From: Thermoplasmatota archaeon
GTDB lineage: Archaea > Thermoplasmatota > Thermoplasmata > Thermoplasmatales > Thermoplasmataceae
Direction of reading: 5' to 3'
Assembly (NCBI GenBank): GCA_023379355.1
Contig: JAMCUD010000110.1
Span: 1 to 64,000 of the forward strand
Length of the DNA stretch: 64,000 nucleotides
Part shown: positions 43,190 to 52,483 of the stretch, piece after piece
How the letters are laid out: each line of letters starts with the position of its first letter
Numbering within the stretch: position 1 is the stretch's first letter
Translations under genes and position numbers: made by a program
The notes under the pieces: generated by a model
Told to the model about the DNA's origin: nothing
What the model saw: the letters and a program-made list of their open reading frames with translations, nothing else
Database searches by the model: none

Positions 43190-43850
43190 GAAAGCAGTTA
43201 TCCTTCTTTCAGGTGGACTTGATTCCTCCACCGTCCTGGGTTATGCCAAAAAAAGGGGATTGAAATGCAGTTGCCTCTCAATACACTACGGCCAGAGGCA
43301 CGACAGGGAGATCCAGTCAGCGAAGGCAATTGCCCAGCACTTTGGGTCCGAATTCCATGAGGTTTCAGTTGACCTGGGAAAATTACTGGTCAGCTCCCTG
43401 ACAGGGCATGGAGAGGTTGAAAAGAGGGAGATCAGCGAAATTAGTGATTACATACCTAACACCTACGTGCCCGGGAGAAACATAATTATGATTGCCATCG
43501 CATCAGGCTACTGCCAGTCCATAGGAGGAAGTGAAGTTTACATAGGTGCAAATGCGCTTGATTATTCCGGTTATCCGGACTGCAGACCTGAATTTTTCAA
43601 TGCAATGGAAAGGGCAGTTAATGTTGGTACTGGCCTGGAAAATAGAGGAGGGATAAGGATCATGGCACCACTCCAGTACCTCAAGAAATCTGAAATAATA
43701 CGGATGGGTATTGATCTTGGGGTCCCTTATGCACTCACCTGGTCATGCTATGAAGGTGGAGAAAAGCCATGCGGAAAGTGTGATTCCTGTCTCTTGAGAA
43801 TCAGGGGATTCGAGGAGGCTGGTTTTAAAGATCCGCTTGAATACAGATAG
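43182..43850 (+). CDS. queC: 7-cyano-7-deazaguanine synthase (QueC)
   Basis: ATP-dependent enzyme converting 7-carboxy-7-deazaguanine to preQ0, the base inserted by archaeal TGT into tRNA position 15. It has 222 residues: PP-loop SGGLDSSTV near residue 8, the YVPGRN segment near 90, and a C-terminal zinc site CYEGGEKPCGKCDSC near 190. ATG 43182 lies in the end of queD, so translation is coupled. Confidence 0.94.
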   Translation: MTEKAVILLSGGLDSSTVLGYAKKRGLKCSCLSIHYGQRHDREIQSAKAIAQHFGSEFHEVSVDLGKLLVSSLTGHGEVEKREISEISDYIPNTYVPGRNIIMIAIASGYCQSIGGSEVYIGANALDYSGYPDCRPEFFNAMERAVNVGTGLENRGGIRIMAPLQYLKKSEIIRMGIDLGVPYALTWSCYEGGEKPCGKCDSCLLRIRGFEEAGFKDPLEYR

Positions 43851-43923
43851 TCGGATTTGCTTTTATTGTCCAGGTGATTAGAAGAATCAATGCGATACTA
43901 AAATAAAAGAAAAAAAATGGCTT

Positions 43924-44898
43924 TCAGTTCTGGCTGCTCAGAAATTGATCAACCTTTCTGCAACTTTCTGTGACAGATTTTACTGTTTTCTGCCAGAGTG
44001 GCAGCTCTTCAGCCGTGAAGTCTATATCGAATATTTCCTCGACACCATTGGACCCAATCTTTATCGGAACACCGATGAAAATACCGTCAGCTCCATAATG
44101 CTTGGAATGGTTTCCCGATAGAAACGCAGCACACGGTATGACTCTTTTCTTGTCCCTAACTATGGATTCTGCCATTGCTGTTATTGAAATGCCAGGTGCA
44201 TAATAGGCGCTGCCGGTTTTCAGCAGTTCAACTATTTCGCCTCCGCCAAATCTTGTCCTTTTTATGATCTCATCAATCTTCTCCTTGGAGAGAAGTCTGG
44301 ATATGGGAATTCCTGAAACACTGGAATATCTTACGAATGGTACCATGTCATCCCCATGCCCGCCTATGACGAATGCCTGGACATCCTCCATTGAGACGTC
44401 AAGCTCCTCTGCCAGGAAAGTCCTGAATCTGGAACTGTCCAGTGAGCCTCCAAGCCCCATTATTCTTTCAGGCTTAAATCCGGAGACCTTGTAAAATGCA
44501 TAAGCCATTATATCTGCTGGATTAGAGACCACAATGACTCTTGCCTCGGGAGCATACTTTTTGACGTTCTTTGCAACCCCGCTCATGATTTCCAGGTTTT
44601 TGTTAAGAAGATCATCCCTGCTCATTCCCGGTTTTCTTGCCAATCCAGCGGTAATCACTACAACGTCGCTGCCCTTCAGGTTTTCATATTTGCCCTGGTC
44701 AGCTGTTGTATACCCATACACTCTTGAATCTGACTTCCAGTGGGGCTGTCCCTCCAGAATATCCAGTGCCTTGCCTTCAGGCACGCCCTCTATCACATCG
44801 AACAGAAAAACATCCCCTGTTTCCTTTAAGGCGAGAAACTGGGCAAGAGTAGCTCCGACATTGCCTGCACCTATGACAGAAATTTTTGTCCTTGCCAT
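43924..44898 (-). CDS. mdh: Malate dehydrogenase (LDH-like fold)
   Basis: NAD(P)-dependent oxidation of malate to oxaloacetate in the citric acid cycle. The 324 residues show the dinucleotide motif GAGNVGATLA near residue 10, the active-site loop ARKPGMSRDDLL near 88 (the arginine favours dicarboxylic substrate, hence malate rather than lactate), VSNPAD near 123 and the catalytic histidine in GGHGDDMVP near 178. ATG 44898 is used. The 3' end faces queC across about 70 bp. Confidence 0.92.
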   Translation of the reverse strand: MARTKISVIGAGNVGATLAQFLALKETGDVFLFDVIEGVPEGKALDILEGQPHWKSDSRVYGYTTADQGKYENLKGSDVVVITAGLARKPGMSRDDLLNKNLEIMSGVAKNVKKYAPEARVIVVSNPADIMAYAFYKVSGFKPERIMGLGGSLDSSRFRTFLAEELDVSMEDVQAFVIGGHGDDMVPFVRYSSVSGIPISRLLSKEKIDEIIKRTRFGGGEIVELLKTGSAYYAPGISITAMAESIVRDKKRVIPCAAFLSGNHSKHYGADGIFIGVPIKIGSNGVEEIFDIDFTAEELPLWQKTVKSVTESCRKVDQFLSSQN

Positions 44899-44960
44899 GG
44901 GAAGGGTATCAGTCTAACAGAAATAAATATGTCGAGGCAAAGGAACTGAAGAGTGATTTT

Positions 44961-45575
44961 CTATGCCCGTTTTTTCTCGCTTTCCATTATTTTGTTGTAT
45001 AGGAGTTCAAGTTTGCCGTTAATTTCACTTATATCACTGGCAATCTTGGGCAGTTTCTCTGCGTATACCTTGTTCATGTGGTCTACTACCTTGATAAGGT
45101 GTTCCACTCTTGTCTGAAGGACCTCAACAGCAACTTTCTCCTTTTCCTTTGAAGCCGGCACCTGAGAACCCTCCTTTGTGTATATGCCGACGGGTCTTGT
45201 GGTATCAATCATGAAATCCCTTGCAGTATAATATTTGGAAAATATGTAATCTGAAAGCTTCATATCCCGCTCAACGGCATACTTGCATTCCCATTCCTCC
45301 AGATCCTTTATGGAGCCATTGATAAAGACTACCTTGATGCTTGCGTCACTGCAGACCGGGCAGTCAAAGGTAAGAATTCGTTCCTCAATCCTGCCGGATA
45401 ATTCGTTGATCACAGAGAAGGGAATCTTGCCCTTGAGCTTCGTTATCTCATCCCTGAGTTCCAGGAGTCGTTTGTACCTGTTCGTGGAATTTATCTTTCC
45501 CTTAAGATCGCCGAAATCCTCTGATTCCAATTTACTCAGATGATTAAAGAGTGGGAGTTTAAAAAAATATCCCAT
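44961..45575 (-). CDS. Coiled-coil protein of unknown function
   Basis: Not recognised; 204 residues. An N-terminal charged helical region is followed by a CPVC pair near residue 72, a mixed central part, and a long C-terminal coiled coil from about 135 to the end (repeated Val/Leu/Ile heptads with Lys/Glu). No membrane segment is seen. ATG 45575 is chosen because an A/T palindrome (gaaatatttc near 45600) sits 25 nt upstream; the open frame begins at 45584. It lies just upstream of mdh, on the same strand. Confidence 0.6.
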   Translation of the reverse strand: MGYFFKLPLFNHLSKLESEDFGDLKGKINSTNRYKRLLELRDEITKLKGKIPFSVINELSGRIEERILTFDCPVCSDASIKVVFINGSIKDLEEWECKYAVERDMKLSDYIFSKYYTARDFMIDTTRPVGIYTKEGSQVPASKEKEKVAVEVLQTRVEHLIKVVDHMNKVYAEKLPKIASDISEINGKLELLYNKIMESEKKRA

Positions 45576-45795
45576 GAGCATCAAATACTGTTTGCGAAAT
45601 ATTTCTCACTTCATTTGTCCTCGCATTAGATCGCTTATCTTGAATTGATCCCTTAGTTCCGACTTTCATAAAAGGGATTTGTGTCAATTTATTGCATGCA
45701 ATTCAGTTCAGCCTAGACCTTCAGATGCGATTCTCGAACTGAATTCGCATTTTAAGACTTTTATGAAAAAGGATTAAATACCTCAAGGCATTTTA

Positions 45796-46665
45796 ATGTC
45801 AATGATTGTCGCTTATGACAGTTCCGGCGATCAGCAGGAGTATCTTAAGAAACTTCTTGAACCGACCGGAATTCCTTTTCAGTTAACTAATGAATTATCA
45901 ACTCAGTATCTTAAGAAGATGAGACCCTCCAGTATTCTCTGGGCAAAAGGTTCTGAGATATCAAAGAGTGAGGAGGAGATCTTTTCATCCCCTAACAGGG
46001 AGTACCTTCTGGTTGTGATGGCTAAAGAAGAAGAGGAACTCCCGGATTTGATACGCTATAGTTCTGAATACCTTATTACCAACTCTGATCCCATTGAGGA
46101 AGTTAGAAAAAAGCTTAAGATTTCTCTCACCAATCACAGGGCAAGGAAATTGAAAGAACTGAATGATATGTCACTATTTTTGGCTAAAAATGGCCTTTAT
46201 CCGGGAAATATTTATTTCACCGAACCGGAAAACTCAGATGGTTTTCTTCAGATTCTATTATCCCGGGAGGTGGACAGGAAAAAGGTCCTCATCGTATCTA
46301 GGTTTAACCTTGCAATGGAACTGCCCGAAGCTCTTGATGAGTCCAATTTTCTATGGGTCACAGATTCCATAATGTCTTCAAGGAATAGACCAGTTAATCT
46401 TTCATTTATTTTCGAGAACATCATTAAGAGGATAATCGAAGGGAAAGTACAGTTGGTTATGATCGACATTTTCGATTTTCTTCTTATCTACCACTCATTC
46501 CAGGACGTAAGCAGAGTTTTTGAGCAGTTAAAGAGCACGGTCATAGAGAAGAATTCTTACCTTCTTGTTGTATTAAGTAAACAGACCATGGAGAGCATCC
46601 AGTATGGTCAGGTTACCAGATATGGTCTGAACTGGGTGCCACGTGATGACAAAGCTCAAGAATGA
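45796..46665 (+). CDS. DUF835 domain protein
   Basis: A 289-residue archaeal signalling-type protein. Residues 1 to about 115 resemble a degenerate receiver-like alpha/beta domain. From about 130 the DUF835 domain follows, with YPGNIYFTE, KKVLIVSRFNLAMELPE, FLWVTDS and QLVMIDIFDFLLIYHSF as the typical strand blocks. DUF835 is usually fused to sensor domains and is thought to act in signal output; its chemistry is unknown. A TATA-like ttaaata 25 nt before ATG 45796 marks it as operon head. A P-loop ATPase gene follows 12 bp later, so the two probably work as a pair. Confidence 0.75.
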   Translation: MSMIVAYDSSGDQQEYLKKLLEPTGIPFQLTNELSTQYLKKMRPSSILWAKGSEISKSEEEIFSSPNREYLLVVMAKEEEELPDLIRYSSEYLITNSDPIEEVRKKLKISLTNHRARKLKELNDMSLFLAKNGLYPGNIYFTEPENSDGFLQILLSREVDRKKVLIVSRFNLAMELPEALDESNFLWVTDSIMSSRNRPVNLSFIFENIIKRIIEGKVQLVMIDIFDFLLIYHSFQDVSRVFEQLKSTVIEKNSYLLVVLSKQTMESIQYGQVTRYGLNWVPRDDKAQE

Positions 46666-46677
46666 AGCGGTATTAAA

Positions 46678-48117
46678 ATGCAGAAGAGTGACTTATTCGG
46701 AACCATAGAGAGCTTTTTTATTCAACCCTATGGGAAATCTCTCATTATAAAGGGTAAGCCTGGTGCAGGAAAAACTACTTTCGCCCTTGGTTTTCTCGAG
46801 AGAGTCATGGACAGAACTCCTGTGTGCTATCTTTCCGCACGATTCTCGGACCAGTCCCTTTACGGAACTTATCCATGGCTGGAGTCAGTTTCTCTCAAGA
46901 ATCTGGCCGAAAAATTGCCAGATAGTCTGACAAACGTGGCCACAGATTCTCTTAGAAAGCTGGAGAGAATGATAGAAGAGGGAAGAACCGGTAATGATTC
47001 CTTTGGCCTGATTCTGAATATTTCAGATCTTCTCCCGGAACTTAAGTCCATGTATTCCTTCGTGGAGGTAAATCAGGGAAACAACCCGCTGATAGTTATT
47101 GACTCTATTGAATCGCTATCCGAGAAATATGATGTTGAACAGCAGGTACTTTTCTCAATGCTTTACTCCGACCTTGTTGAGAAATCCGGTGCTAACCTCA
47201 TTTGTATACTTGAGGCGACTGAGAATATAAAACTGGAGTATTTTGCGGATGGTGTTCTTTCAATGGATTACTACCTTGACAACGGTGTGCTGATCAGGAA
47301 AGCACTGATCGAGAAACTGAGGGGAGTCTCCATCGGAGCTTCGCCGGTGTTCTTTTACTCCTTATCAGACGGGAAATGCACAACTTTTGACAGAGAGCCC
47401 GTGATTTACCCCGAAGGTAAATTTGACAAGGTCTCCTCCCTGAGCAAAGCACTCTTTGAGGTACCGATAGATTCCTCGAATCTTGGCCTTCTGACCCCTG
47501 ACAAAAATTCATCCATTTCCCTTGGTTCTCTGGTTGTCCTGCACCGGGTGGGAAATTCACCTGCTGTGGATGATATCCTTAACCTTGTCAAGAACAATCT
47601 GATAAGAAAATCTATACTGCAGGAAAGGGGTGTCATGGATGTCACATCCAGCAGCTACGAGACCTCCAGGGTAATGTCAAATTGTACTGAACCCGAAGCA
47701 CTCAAGCATTACATAACTGCTGAAAAATCAAAAAAATCCAATTCTTATGTTATAAATCTGGAAGGAAAAGGAATTCTGGAAGATTTTCCCAATGAGGTTA
47801 TTGACTTTTTTATGTCTTCATCCTCGAGACCGCATCTCTACTTCTTCTCCTATGATTTCATGAGATTCACCTATGGGGAAAACTTTTTCGGTGACCTGGT
47901 TAACCTCGTAAATTCAATAAGAACGACTGGAGCCATCTTCCTCATTGTCGATGACGAAAGCTATGCTAAAATCAGCCATTATGCATCATTTACCATACAC
48001 TTCCGTGACATCGGCGGTTATGTATTTCTGAACTCGAATGAGAAGGAATCCTACATTGGGTCCATAAAATATGACAACGACAGATGGCCGGACATCGAGC
48101 TGAAACAGGTCGTATGA
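46678..48117 (+). CDS. RecA/KaiC-type P-loop ATPase (GvpD-like)
   Basis: A 479-residue ATPase. Walker A GKPGAGKT is at 26-33, a Walker B strand NPLIVIDSIES is near 135-145, and the surrounding RecA/KaiC-like layout fits the archaeal GvpD-like group. The second half (about 280-479) has no motif I know, but reads as another alpha/beta domain whose Walker residues are missing. GvpD represses gas-vesicle genes in haloarchaea; relatives in non-floating archaea are of unknown function. It is coupled to the DUF835 gene, which suggests a two-protein sensing or switching unit. No gas-vesicle genes are present. Confidence 0.72.
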   Translation: MQKSDLFGTIESFFIQPYGKSLIIKGKPGAGKTTFALGFLERVMDRTPVCYLSARFSDQSLYGTYPWLESVSLKNLAEKLPDSLTNVATDSLRKLERMIEEGRTGNDSFGLILNISDLLPELKSMYSFVEVNQGNNPLIVIDSIESLSEKYDVEQQVLFSMLYSDLVEKSGANLICILEATENIKLEYFADGVLSMDYYLDNGVLIRKALIEKLRGVSIGASPVFFYSLSDGKCTTFDREPVIYPEGKFDKVSSLSKALFEVPIDSSNLGLLTPDKNSSISLGSLVVLHRVGNSPAVDDILNLVKNNLIRKSILQERGVMDVTSSSYETSRVMSNCTEPEALKHYITAEKSKKSNSYVINLEGKGILEDFPNEVIDFFMSSSSRPHLYFFSYDFMRFTYGENFFGDLVNLVNSIRTTGAIFLIVDDESYAKISHYASFTIHFRDIGGYVFLNSNEKESYIGSIKYDNDRWPDIELKQVV

Positions 48118-48164
48118 TTTTCGTGAATGGGAGACTCAAAAAGTTAAGTCTAATCTGATTGATA

Positions 48165-48518
48165 TCAGTAGACATCTATCACGTGAATGTCGGTCACAGA
48201 AAGGATTTTTGCAAATTCCGATCTACTTATGTCAAGCTTTTCCAGGATGATCATAATGGTTTCTGTAATTACCTTGAATGAATTTTCCAGAAGATCGCGA
48301 AAATTATTACCGTTTAATTCGGAAATGACCTTAACCCTGTTCCCGCTTATATCAAAATAGACTCTCGAATTATGAGGATCGATTTCATTTCTGTTCATGG
48401 AGATATCCCTTGAGACCTCGAGAAGTCTTGAACCGGATTTCTCGGCAGAGAGTATCTCATCCAGGAGAACCTCGGGAAGTACCAGGGTTCCGCTGACCTT
48501 CATGAATATGTTGGTCAT
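48165..48518 (-). CDS. Hypothetical protein, possibly Pcc1-like
   Basis: A 117-residue soluble protein. The order of strands and a long C-terminal helix (residues 1-100: a beta strand, helix, two strands, helix with NSFKVITETIMII) is reminiscent of Pcc1, the small dimerising subunit of the KEOPS tRNA-modification complex. The match is weak and rests on general shape. It lies divergent from hemB and convergent with the GvpD-like gene. Confidence 0.5.
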   Translation of the reverse strand: MTNIFMKVSGTLVLPEVLLDEILSAEKSGSRLLEVSRDISMNRNEIDPHNSRVYFDISGNRVKVISELNGNNFRDLLENSFKVITETIMIILEKLDISRSEFAKILSVTDIHVIDVY

Positions 48519-48559
48519 TTACTGCGACAGCTTAAATGTCCGTATGAAATTACCGATTT

Positions 48560-49522
48560 ATGTTCCCCTTACAGAGGATGAGAAGAAACAGAAAAAGTCC
48601 GGAATTGAGGAACCTGGTTGCGGAAACATCCCTAGATGCGGGGAAAATGATCATGCCTCTATTTGTACGGGAAAAAGCAAGGATTCCGGAAACCATCAAC
48701 GGGCTTCCGGGTGTACTCCGCTATCCTGTGGACGAAGTCGGTGAATACTGCCGGAAACTTGAGAAAGATGGCGTCGGTGGAGTACTTCTGTTTGGGATAC
48801 CATCTTCAAAGGATGAAAAGGGAACTGAATCATACAGCGATACAGGAGTTGTTCAGGAAGCGATCAGACAGATAAAGAAAGTGTCATCGCTTCCAGTTAT
48901 CGCAGATCTATGCATGTGCGAATACACTTCACATGGACACTGCGGGATTCTCGCAGGTGAGACTGTAGATAATGATCAAACGCTTGATTCCTATGGAAAA
49001 ATAGCACTTTCCTATGCCAGGTCTGGTGTCGATATCATCGCTCCAAGCGGTATGATGGATGGGCAGGTAGCACATATCCGTTCAGCCCTCGATTCCAAAG
49101 GGTATGAAATGATCCCCATAATGGGCTACAGCGCAAAGTATGCATCCTCACTTTATTCACCATTCCGTGAGGCTGCCGAGTCTACCCCCTCCTTTGGTGA
49201 CAGAAGAAGCTACCAGATGGATTACAGAAACAGCAGAGAGGCCCTCATTGAGGTCTCCCTTGATATTGAGGAGGGGGCCGATATTGTTATGGTCAAGCCT
49301 GCGATTTTCTACCTTGACGTTATCTCAAGAGTGAGGAGCATGACCACGCTTCCTCTGGCTGCTTACAGTGTCAGCGGAGAGTATGCCATGATAATGAATG
49401 CAGTGAATGCCGGCATTATGCCTGAGAGGTTCATAGAAGAGGCTTTGATGTCCCCCTTCAGGGCTGGTGCAGATATCCTGATTACATATTTCGCCGAGAA
49501 GTTCGCTGAAAAAAAACATTGA
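48560..49522 (+). CDS. hemB: Porphobilinogen synthase (delta-aminolevulinate dehydratase)
   Basis: Joins two 5-aminolevulinate molecules to porphobilinogen, the first common step of heme synthesis. The 320 residues carry the zinc cysteines in LCMCEYTSHGHCG (the zinc-dependent, animal-type site), and the two Schiff-base lysines in GYSAKYAS near 195 and VMVKPA near 245. ATG 48560 gives the family-type N terminus (FPLQRMRRNRKSPELR); ATG 48578 would cut it. Heme is consistent with the respiratory complex encoded nearby. Confidence 0.94.
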   Translation: MFPLQRMRRNRKSPELRNLVAETSLDAGKMIMPLFVREKARIPETINGLPGVLRYPVDEVGEYCRKLEKDGVGGVLLFGIPSSKDEKGTESYSDTGVVQEAIRQIKKVSSLPVIADLCMCEYTSHGHCGILAGETVDNDQTLDSYGKIALSYARSGVDIIAPSGMMDGQVAHIRSALDSKGYEMIPIMGYSAKYASSLYSPFREAAESTPSFGDRRSYQMDYRNSREALIEVSLDIEEGADIVMVKPAIFYLDVISRVRSMTTLPLAAYSVSGEYAMIMNAVNAGIMPERFIEEALMSPFRAGADILITYFAEKFAEKKH

Positions 49523-49581
49523 ATGCACCTACCATTATACTATTTATATCCATTATAAATTAAGGATTGGTGAATTAAAAA

Positions 49582-50196
49582 ATGCCAGTACATCTAGGAC
49601 AAAAAGTACCAGACTTTACCGTGAACACAACCCAGGGGCCAATAACTTTTTCTGACCTCAAGGGAAAGTGGGTGTTGCTTTTCTCGCACCCTGCGGATTT
49701 TACTCCGGTATGCACAACTGAATTTCTCGGTTTTACAGAAAACTATGAGGAGTTCAAGAAACTTGGGGTTACCCTTCTTGGCCTCAGCGTAGACAGTATC
49801 TACAGCCATATCGCATGGCTGAAGGATATTAAGGAGAAATATGGCGTAGAGATCCCATTCCCTGTAATAGCTGACATTGACAAGGAAGTTGCCCAGGAAT
49901 TCAACCTTATGGACGTGAAGGTTGGAACAACCGTGAGGGGGGTATTTCTCATAGACCCAAACCAGACAGTTAGATGGATGATCTATTATCCTGCAGAAGT
50001 TGGTAGGAATATGAGAGAAATACTGAGAGTTGTTAAGGCTTTCCAGTTCAACTGGGATAAGAAGCTTGCAACTGGAGTCAACTGGGAACCAGGACAGGAG
50101 GGTATAGCTTCTGCACCCAACACGCTGAAGGGAGCACTTGAGCGTGAAAAGGAGCCGGGAGCAGAGAGATGGTATCTTAAGAGAGTGAAGGCATAA
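49582..50196 (+). CDS. Peroxiredoxin (1-Cys, Prx6 type)
   Basis: Thiol peroxidase for hydrogen peroxide and organic peroxides. The 204 residues have the active site HPADFTPVCTTEF with peroxidatic Cys44, which is the only cysteine in the chain. The C-terminal extension (WEPGQE, ending in ERWYLKRVKA) is that of the Prx6/archaeal AhpC group. Without a resolving cysteine it depends on an external thiol. A T/A-rich promoter (actatttatatcc near 49550) precedes ATG 49582. Together with OsmC it points to an oxidative habitat. Confidence 0.92.
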   Translation: MPVHLGQKVPDFTVNTTQGPITFSDLKGKWVLLFSHPADFTPVCTTEFLGFTENYEEFKKLGVTLLGLSVDSIYSHIAWLKDIKEKYGVEIPFPVIADIDKEVAQEFNLMDVKVGTTVRGVFLIDPNQTVRWMIYYPAEVGRNMREILRVVKAFQFNWDKKLATGVNWEPGQEGIASAPNTLKGALEREKEPGAERWYLKRVKA

Positions 50197-50200
50197 TCTG

Positions 50201-50539
50201 ATGACAGATTGTGCGATGTTTAACATAACAATTGGAGGTATACACCCCTCAATTGTATGTATAGATATCAAAAAAATAGGGGAAAGTTGTGATTCCCTTA
50301 TTGAAACCCTTAATTCCGGTTATCCTGAGGAAGGACTGAAGGAATTCATTGAAAGTTTTGCCAGAACCGATGAGATAATGCCGAAGGATAAAACACTGGG
50401 ATTTGTCGTAGTCAACTCAGACAGGAAATATATATCACTTTCTTTTGCCAACCTCAGCAATGAGCACTTTGACCTTATTTCCAAAAAAGCTGAAGCTTTC
50501 AGGAAAGCGGGCTTTACTGTTGAAGAAGACCTCCAGTAA
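50201..50539 (+). CDS. Hypothetical protein between peroxiredoxin and tatA
   Basis: Not recognised. 112 residues, soluble, acidic, with three cysteines (two near the N terminus, one near residue 30). Strand-helix alternation (LGFVVVNSDRKYISLSF, then a helix) suggests a small alpha/beta fold. It begins four bases after the peroxiredoxin stop and ends 42 bp before tatA, so co-transcription with the peroxidase is likely. Confidence 0.6.
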   Translation: MTDCAMFNITIGGIHPSIVCIDIKKIGESCDSLIETLNSGYPEEGLKEFIESFARTDEIMPKDKTLGFVVVNSDRKYISLSFANLSNEHFDLISKKAEAFRKAGFTVEEDLQ

Positions 50540-50581
50540 AAGCTTAGGAATCCTTAAATAAGCATTTTCAATTTCATATAC

Positions 50582-50881
50582 ATGGCATTTGACAGTCCAA
50601 TCGACTGGATCATAATCATCGCAGTCGTGCTGGTTCTATTCGGGAGCACAAAAAAAATCCCTGAGTTTGCTAGAAATATAGGGAGAGCGACTGGTGAATT
50701 CAAGAGAGGTCAGATGGAACTGAAGAATGAACTCGCAAAGGCAATGAACGGGACCGACAACCCTGTGAAAAAAGAGACAGACTATAATCAGATTGCAAGA
50801 GACCTGGGAATAGATCCTGAAAACAAGTCAAAGGACGAACTTCTTAGTGAAATAAAGGGAAAAATAAACTCTGACAACTAA
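50582..50881 (+). CDS. tatA: Sec-independent protein translocase TatA
   Basis: Pore-forming subunit for export of folded, twin-arginine-signal proteins. The 99 residues have one membrane helix (IDWIIIIAVVLVLFG), then the hinge GSTKKIPEFARNIGRATGEFKRG forming the amphipathic helix, then a charged tail. A TATA-like sequence (ccttaaataagc near 50555) about 27 nt upstream marks it as operon head. The stop overlaps the tatC start by one base. Confidence 0.92.
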   Translation: MAFDSPIDWIIIIAVVLVLFGSTKKIPEFARNIGRATGEFKRGQMELKNELAKAMNGTDNPVKKETDYNQIARDLGIDPENKSKDELLSEIKGKINSDN

Positions 50882-51705
50882 TGACCGATGAAGAATTCCT
50901 TCCCATTTTTTTCAGGAACATCGCGGAATTAAGGCAGAGATTTCTGAAGTTTTTAGAAGTATTTGGAATTTTATTCCTTTTGATGGTTGGGTTCAGGCTC
51001 ACCTATTATTCGATTTTTGGCGTCAGGATAGTATTTTTGAAGTTTGATTTCGTCCATAATATGGGCGCACAGTTTCTATCCCTTCTCGAAGCTCACATTC
51101 TTCCAAGTGGCACAAAGTTGCTTATCCTTAAACCAACCGATGGAGTGGCGGCTGATTTCTATGTTGTCCTCTTTCTGGACCTGCTTTTCACTATGCCCTA
51201 TCTGATTTACCAGATTCTGAAATACATAGGTCCGGCCCTTAAAAGAGGAGAGAAGGAACTTATAAGGAGCATACTTGTACCTGCCTCTGTATTATTTGCA
51301 TCTGGTTCAATATTCGGAATCTATGTGGTTGCTCCAGACGTTTTCAAGATATTCAATTACTTTGATGTCGGGCTCGGGGCATTCAGCAGCGTAGGGTTAC
51401 TGAGCTTTACATCCTTCCTTATTCTATACACTGTACTCTTCGGAATTTCATTTGAAGTTCCGGTCTTCATGTATGGCTTGACCAGGTCCGGACTCGTCCC
51501 CTCTGAGTACTGGAGGTCTCATTGGAGATATTCCATCGTCGTATCACTCATCATCGGAATGATCTTTTCCCCTGGAGTGACCGGCTTCACAATGATAGTG
51601 ATTGCCATTCCAATGATAGCTTTGTACTTTTGCGGTATATACTTCTCAGCAAGGTGGGAGAGGAAGTCCAGCATGAAATCAGAGAGAGTTTCTGAAGCGC
51701 TCTAG
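50881..51705 (+). CDS. tatC: Sec-independent protein translocase TatC
   Basis: Receptor subunit that recognises the twin-arginine signal. It has 274 residues and six membrane helices. The N-terminal ELRQRFLKF segment with its Glu/Arg is the signal-binding region, and the helix-connecting loop ILKYIGPALKRGEK and FEVPVFMYGLTRSGLV are typical. The region between helices 1 and 2 (about 45-85) is longer than in bacteria, as in other Thermoplasmata. ATG 50881 overlaps the tatA stop. The 3' end overlaps the convergent crotonase gene by 27 bp. Confidence 0.92.
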   Translation: MTDEEFLPIFFRNIAELRQRFLKFLEVFGILFLLMVGFRLTYYSIFGVRIVFLKFDFVHNMGAQFLSLLEAHILPSGTKLLILKPTDGVAADFYVVLFLDLLFTMPYLIYQILKYIGPALKRGEKELIRSILVPASVLFASGSIFGIYVVAPDVFKIFNYFDVGLGAFSSVGLLSFTSFLILYTVLFGISFEVPVFMYGLTRSGLVPSEYWRSHWRYSIVVSLIIGMIFSPGVTGFTMIVIAIPMIALYFCGIYFSARWERKSSMKSERVSEAL

Positions 51706-52419
51706 GTCCATTATGCTCTTGCATGAAACTCTATACACCTGGAAAAACAGACGATCGGCATCGATCTTCATAATGTCCGGATGTTTCATACTCTTGAAAT
51801 TTGCGAGATAGTCTGGGTTCAGTGAGTTACAGTAATTCAGAGAGTCCCTTGCAAAATTGGATGAATCAATTATGTTGTCTACCAGTTTGAGTCTGTATGC
51901 TTCGTCAGCTTCAATGATTCTCCCGGATTTTATTGCGCTGTATGCTTCTCCTGAGATATCAATTGCGGTATCGGTGAGAATTCCAGTGAAGGGAGGCATA
52001 CCGTAATGGAGCCCGGGCATTCCCAGATTGGCTCTGGAGGAGGCAATCACCAGATCAGAAGATATGATGATTTCCAGGCCAAAATCAAAGGCAAAACCAT
52101 TTACGGCACTGACAAAGTAGTGCCTGGATGCACGGATGACCCTTGCAATGGACAATGCAAGGTTTCTTGCCTCCCTTATTGTGGAATTCTCCCTCTCTTC
52201 GTTGCAGTTTGATGAATAACCCATGCAGAAAGACCTGGCGCCCTTTCCTGTGATCATAACCACTCTTGGATCCTCTTCCCTTGAGAGTTCACTCAGGATG
52301 CTGAACATGTCGTCAAGACCGTCCACAGTAAGGGTGTTGTTGATCCCGTTTTCGATCTCAAGTATAGAAAGAGATTCCCCCTTAGATTTCAATAAGACCT
52401 GGCGGGCTTTCTGGATCAT
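51679..52419 (-). CDS. Enoyl-CoA hydratase/isomerase family (crotonase) protein
   Basis: A 246-residue crotonase-fold protein. The oxyanion-hole regions are GARSFCMGYSS near residue 58 and AVNGFAFDFGLEI near 105. The usual catalytic glutamates of hydratases are not clearly placed: the GLEI glutamate may be one, but the second position reads HYGMPPFTG. It may act as isomerase or on an unusual acyl-CoA. It is convergent with tatC, with overlapping ends, and stands alone upstream. Confidence 0.8.
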   Translation of the reverse strand: MIQKARQVLLKSKGESLSILEIENGINNTLTVDGLDDMFSILSELSREEDPRVVMITGKGARSFCMGYSSNCNEERENSTIREARNLALSIARVIRASRHYFVSAVNGFAFDFGLEIIISSDLVIASSRANLGMPGLHYGMPPFTGILTDTAIDISGEAYSAIKSGRIIEADEAYRLKLVDNIIDSSNFARDSLNYCNSLNPDYLANFKSMKHPDIMKIDADRLFFQVYRVSCKSIMDLERFRNSL

Positions 52420-52483
52420 AATAAATGAATAAACTGCCGGAAACTTAAATGGCTTTTGTGTATATTTCAGTGTAATCTCAAAT

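Noticed and set aside
49594..50271. 225-codon frame on the minus strand opposite the peroxiredoxin gene
   Set aside because: It lies exactly over a conserved, certain gene in the opposite strand. The product has no motif and no ribosome site or TATA box, so it is a reading-frame shadow.
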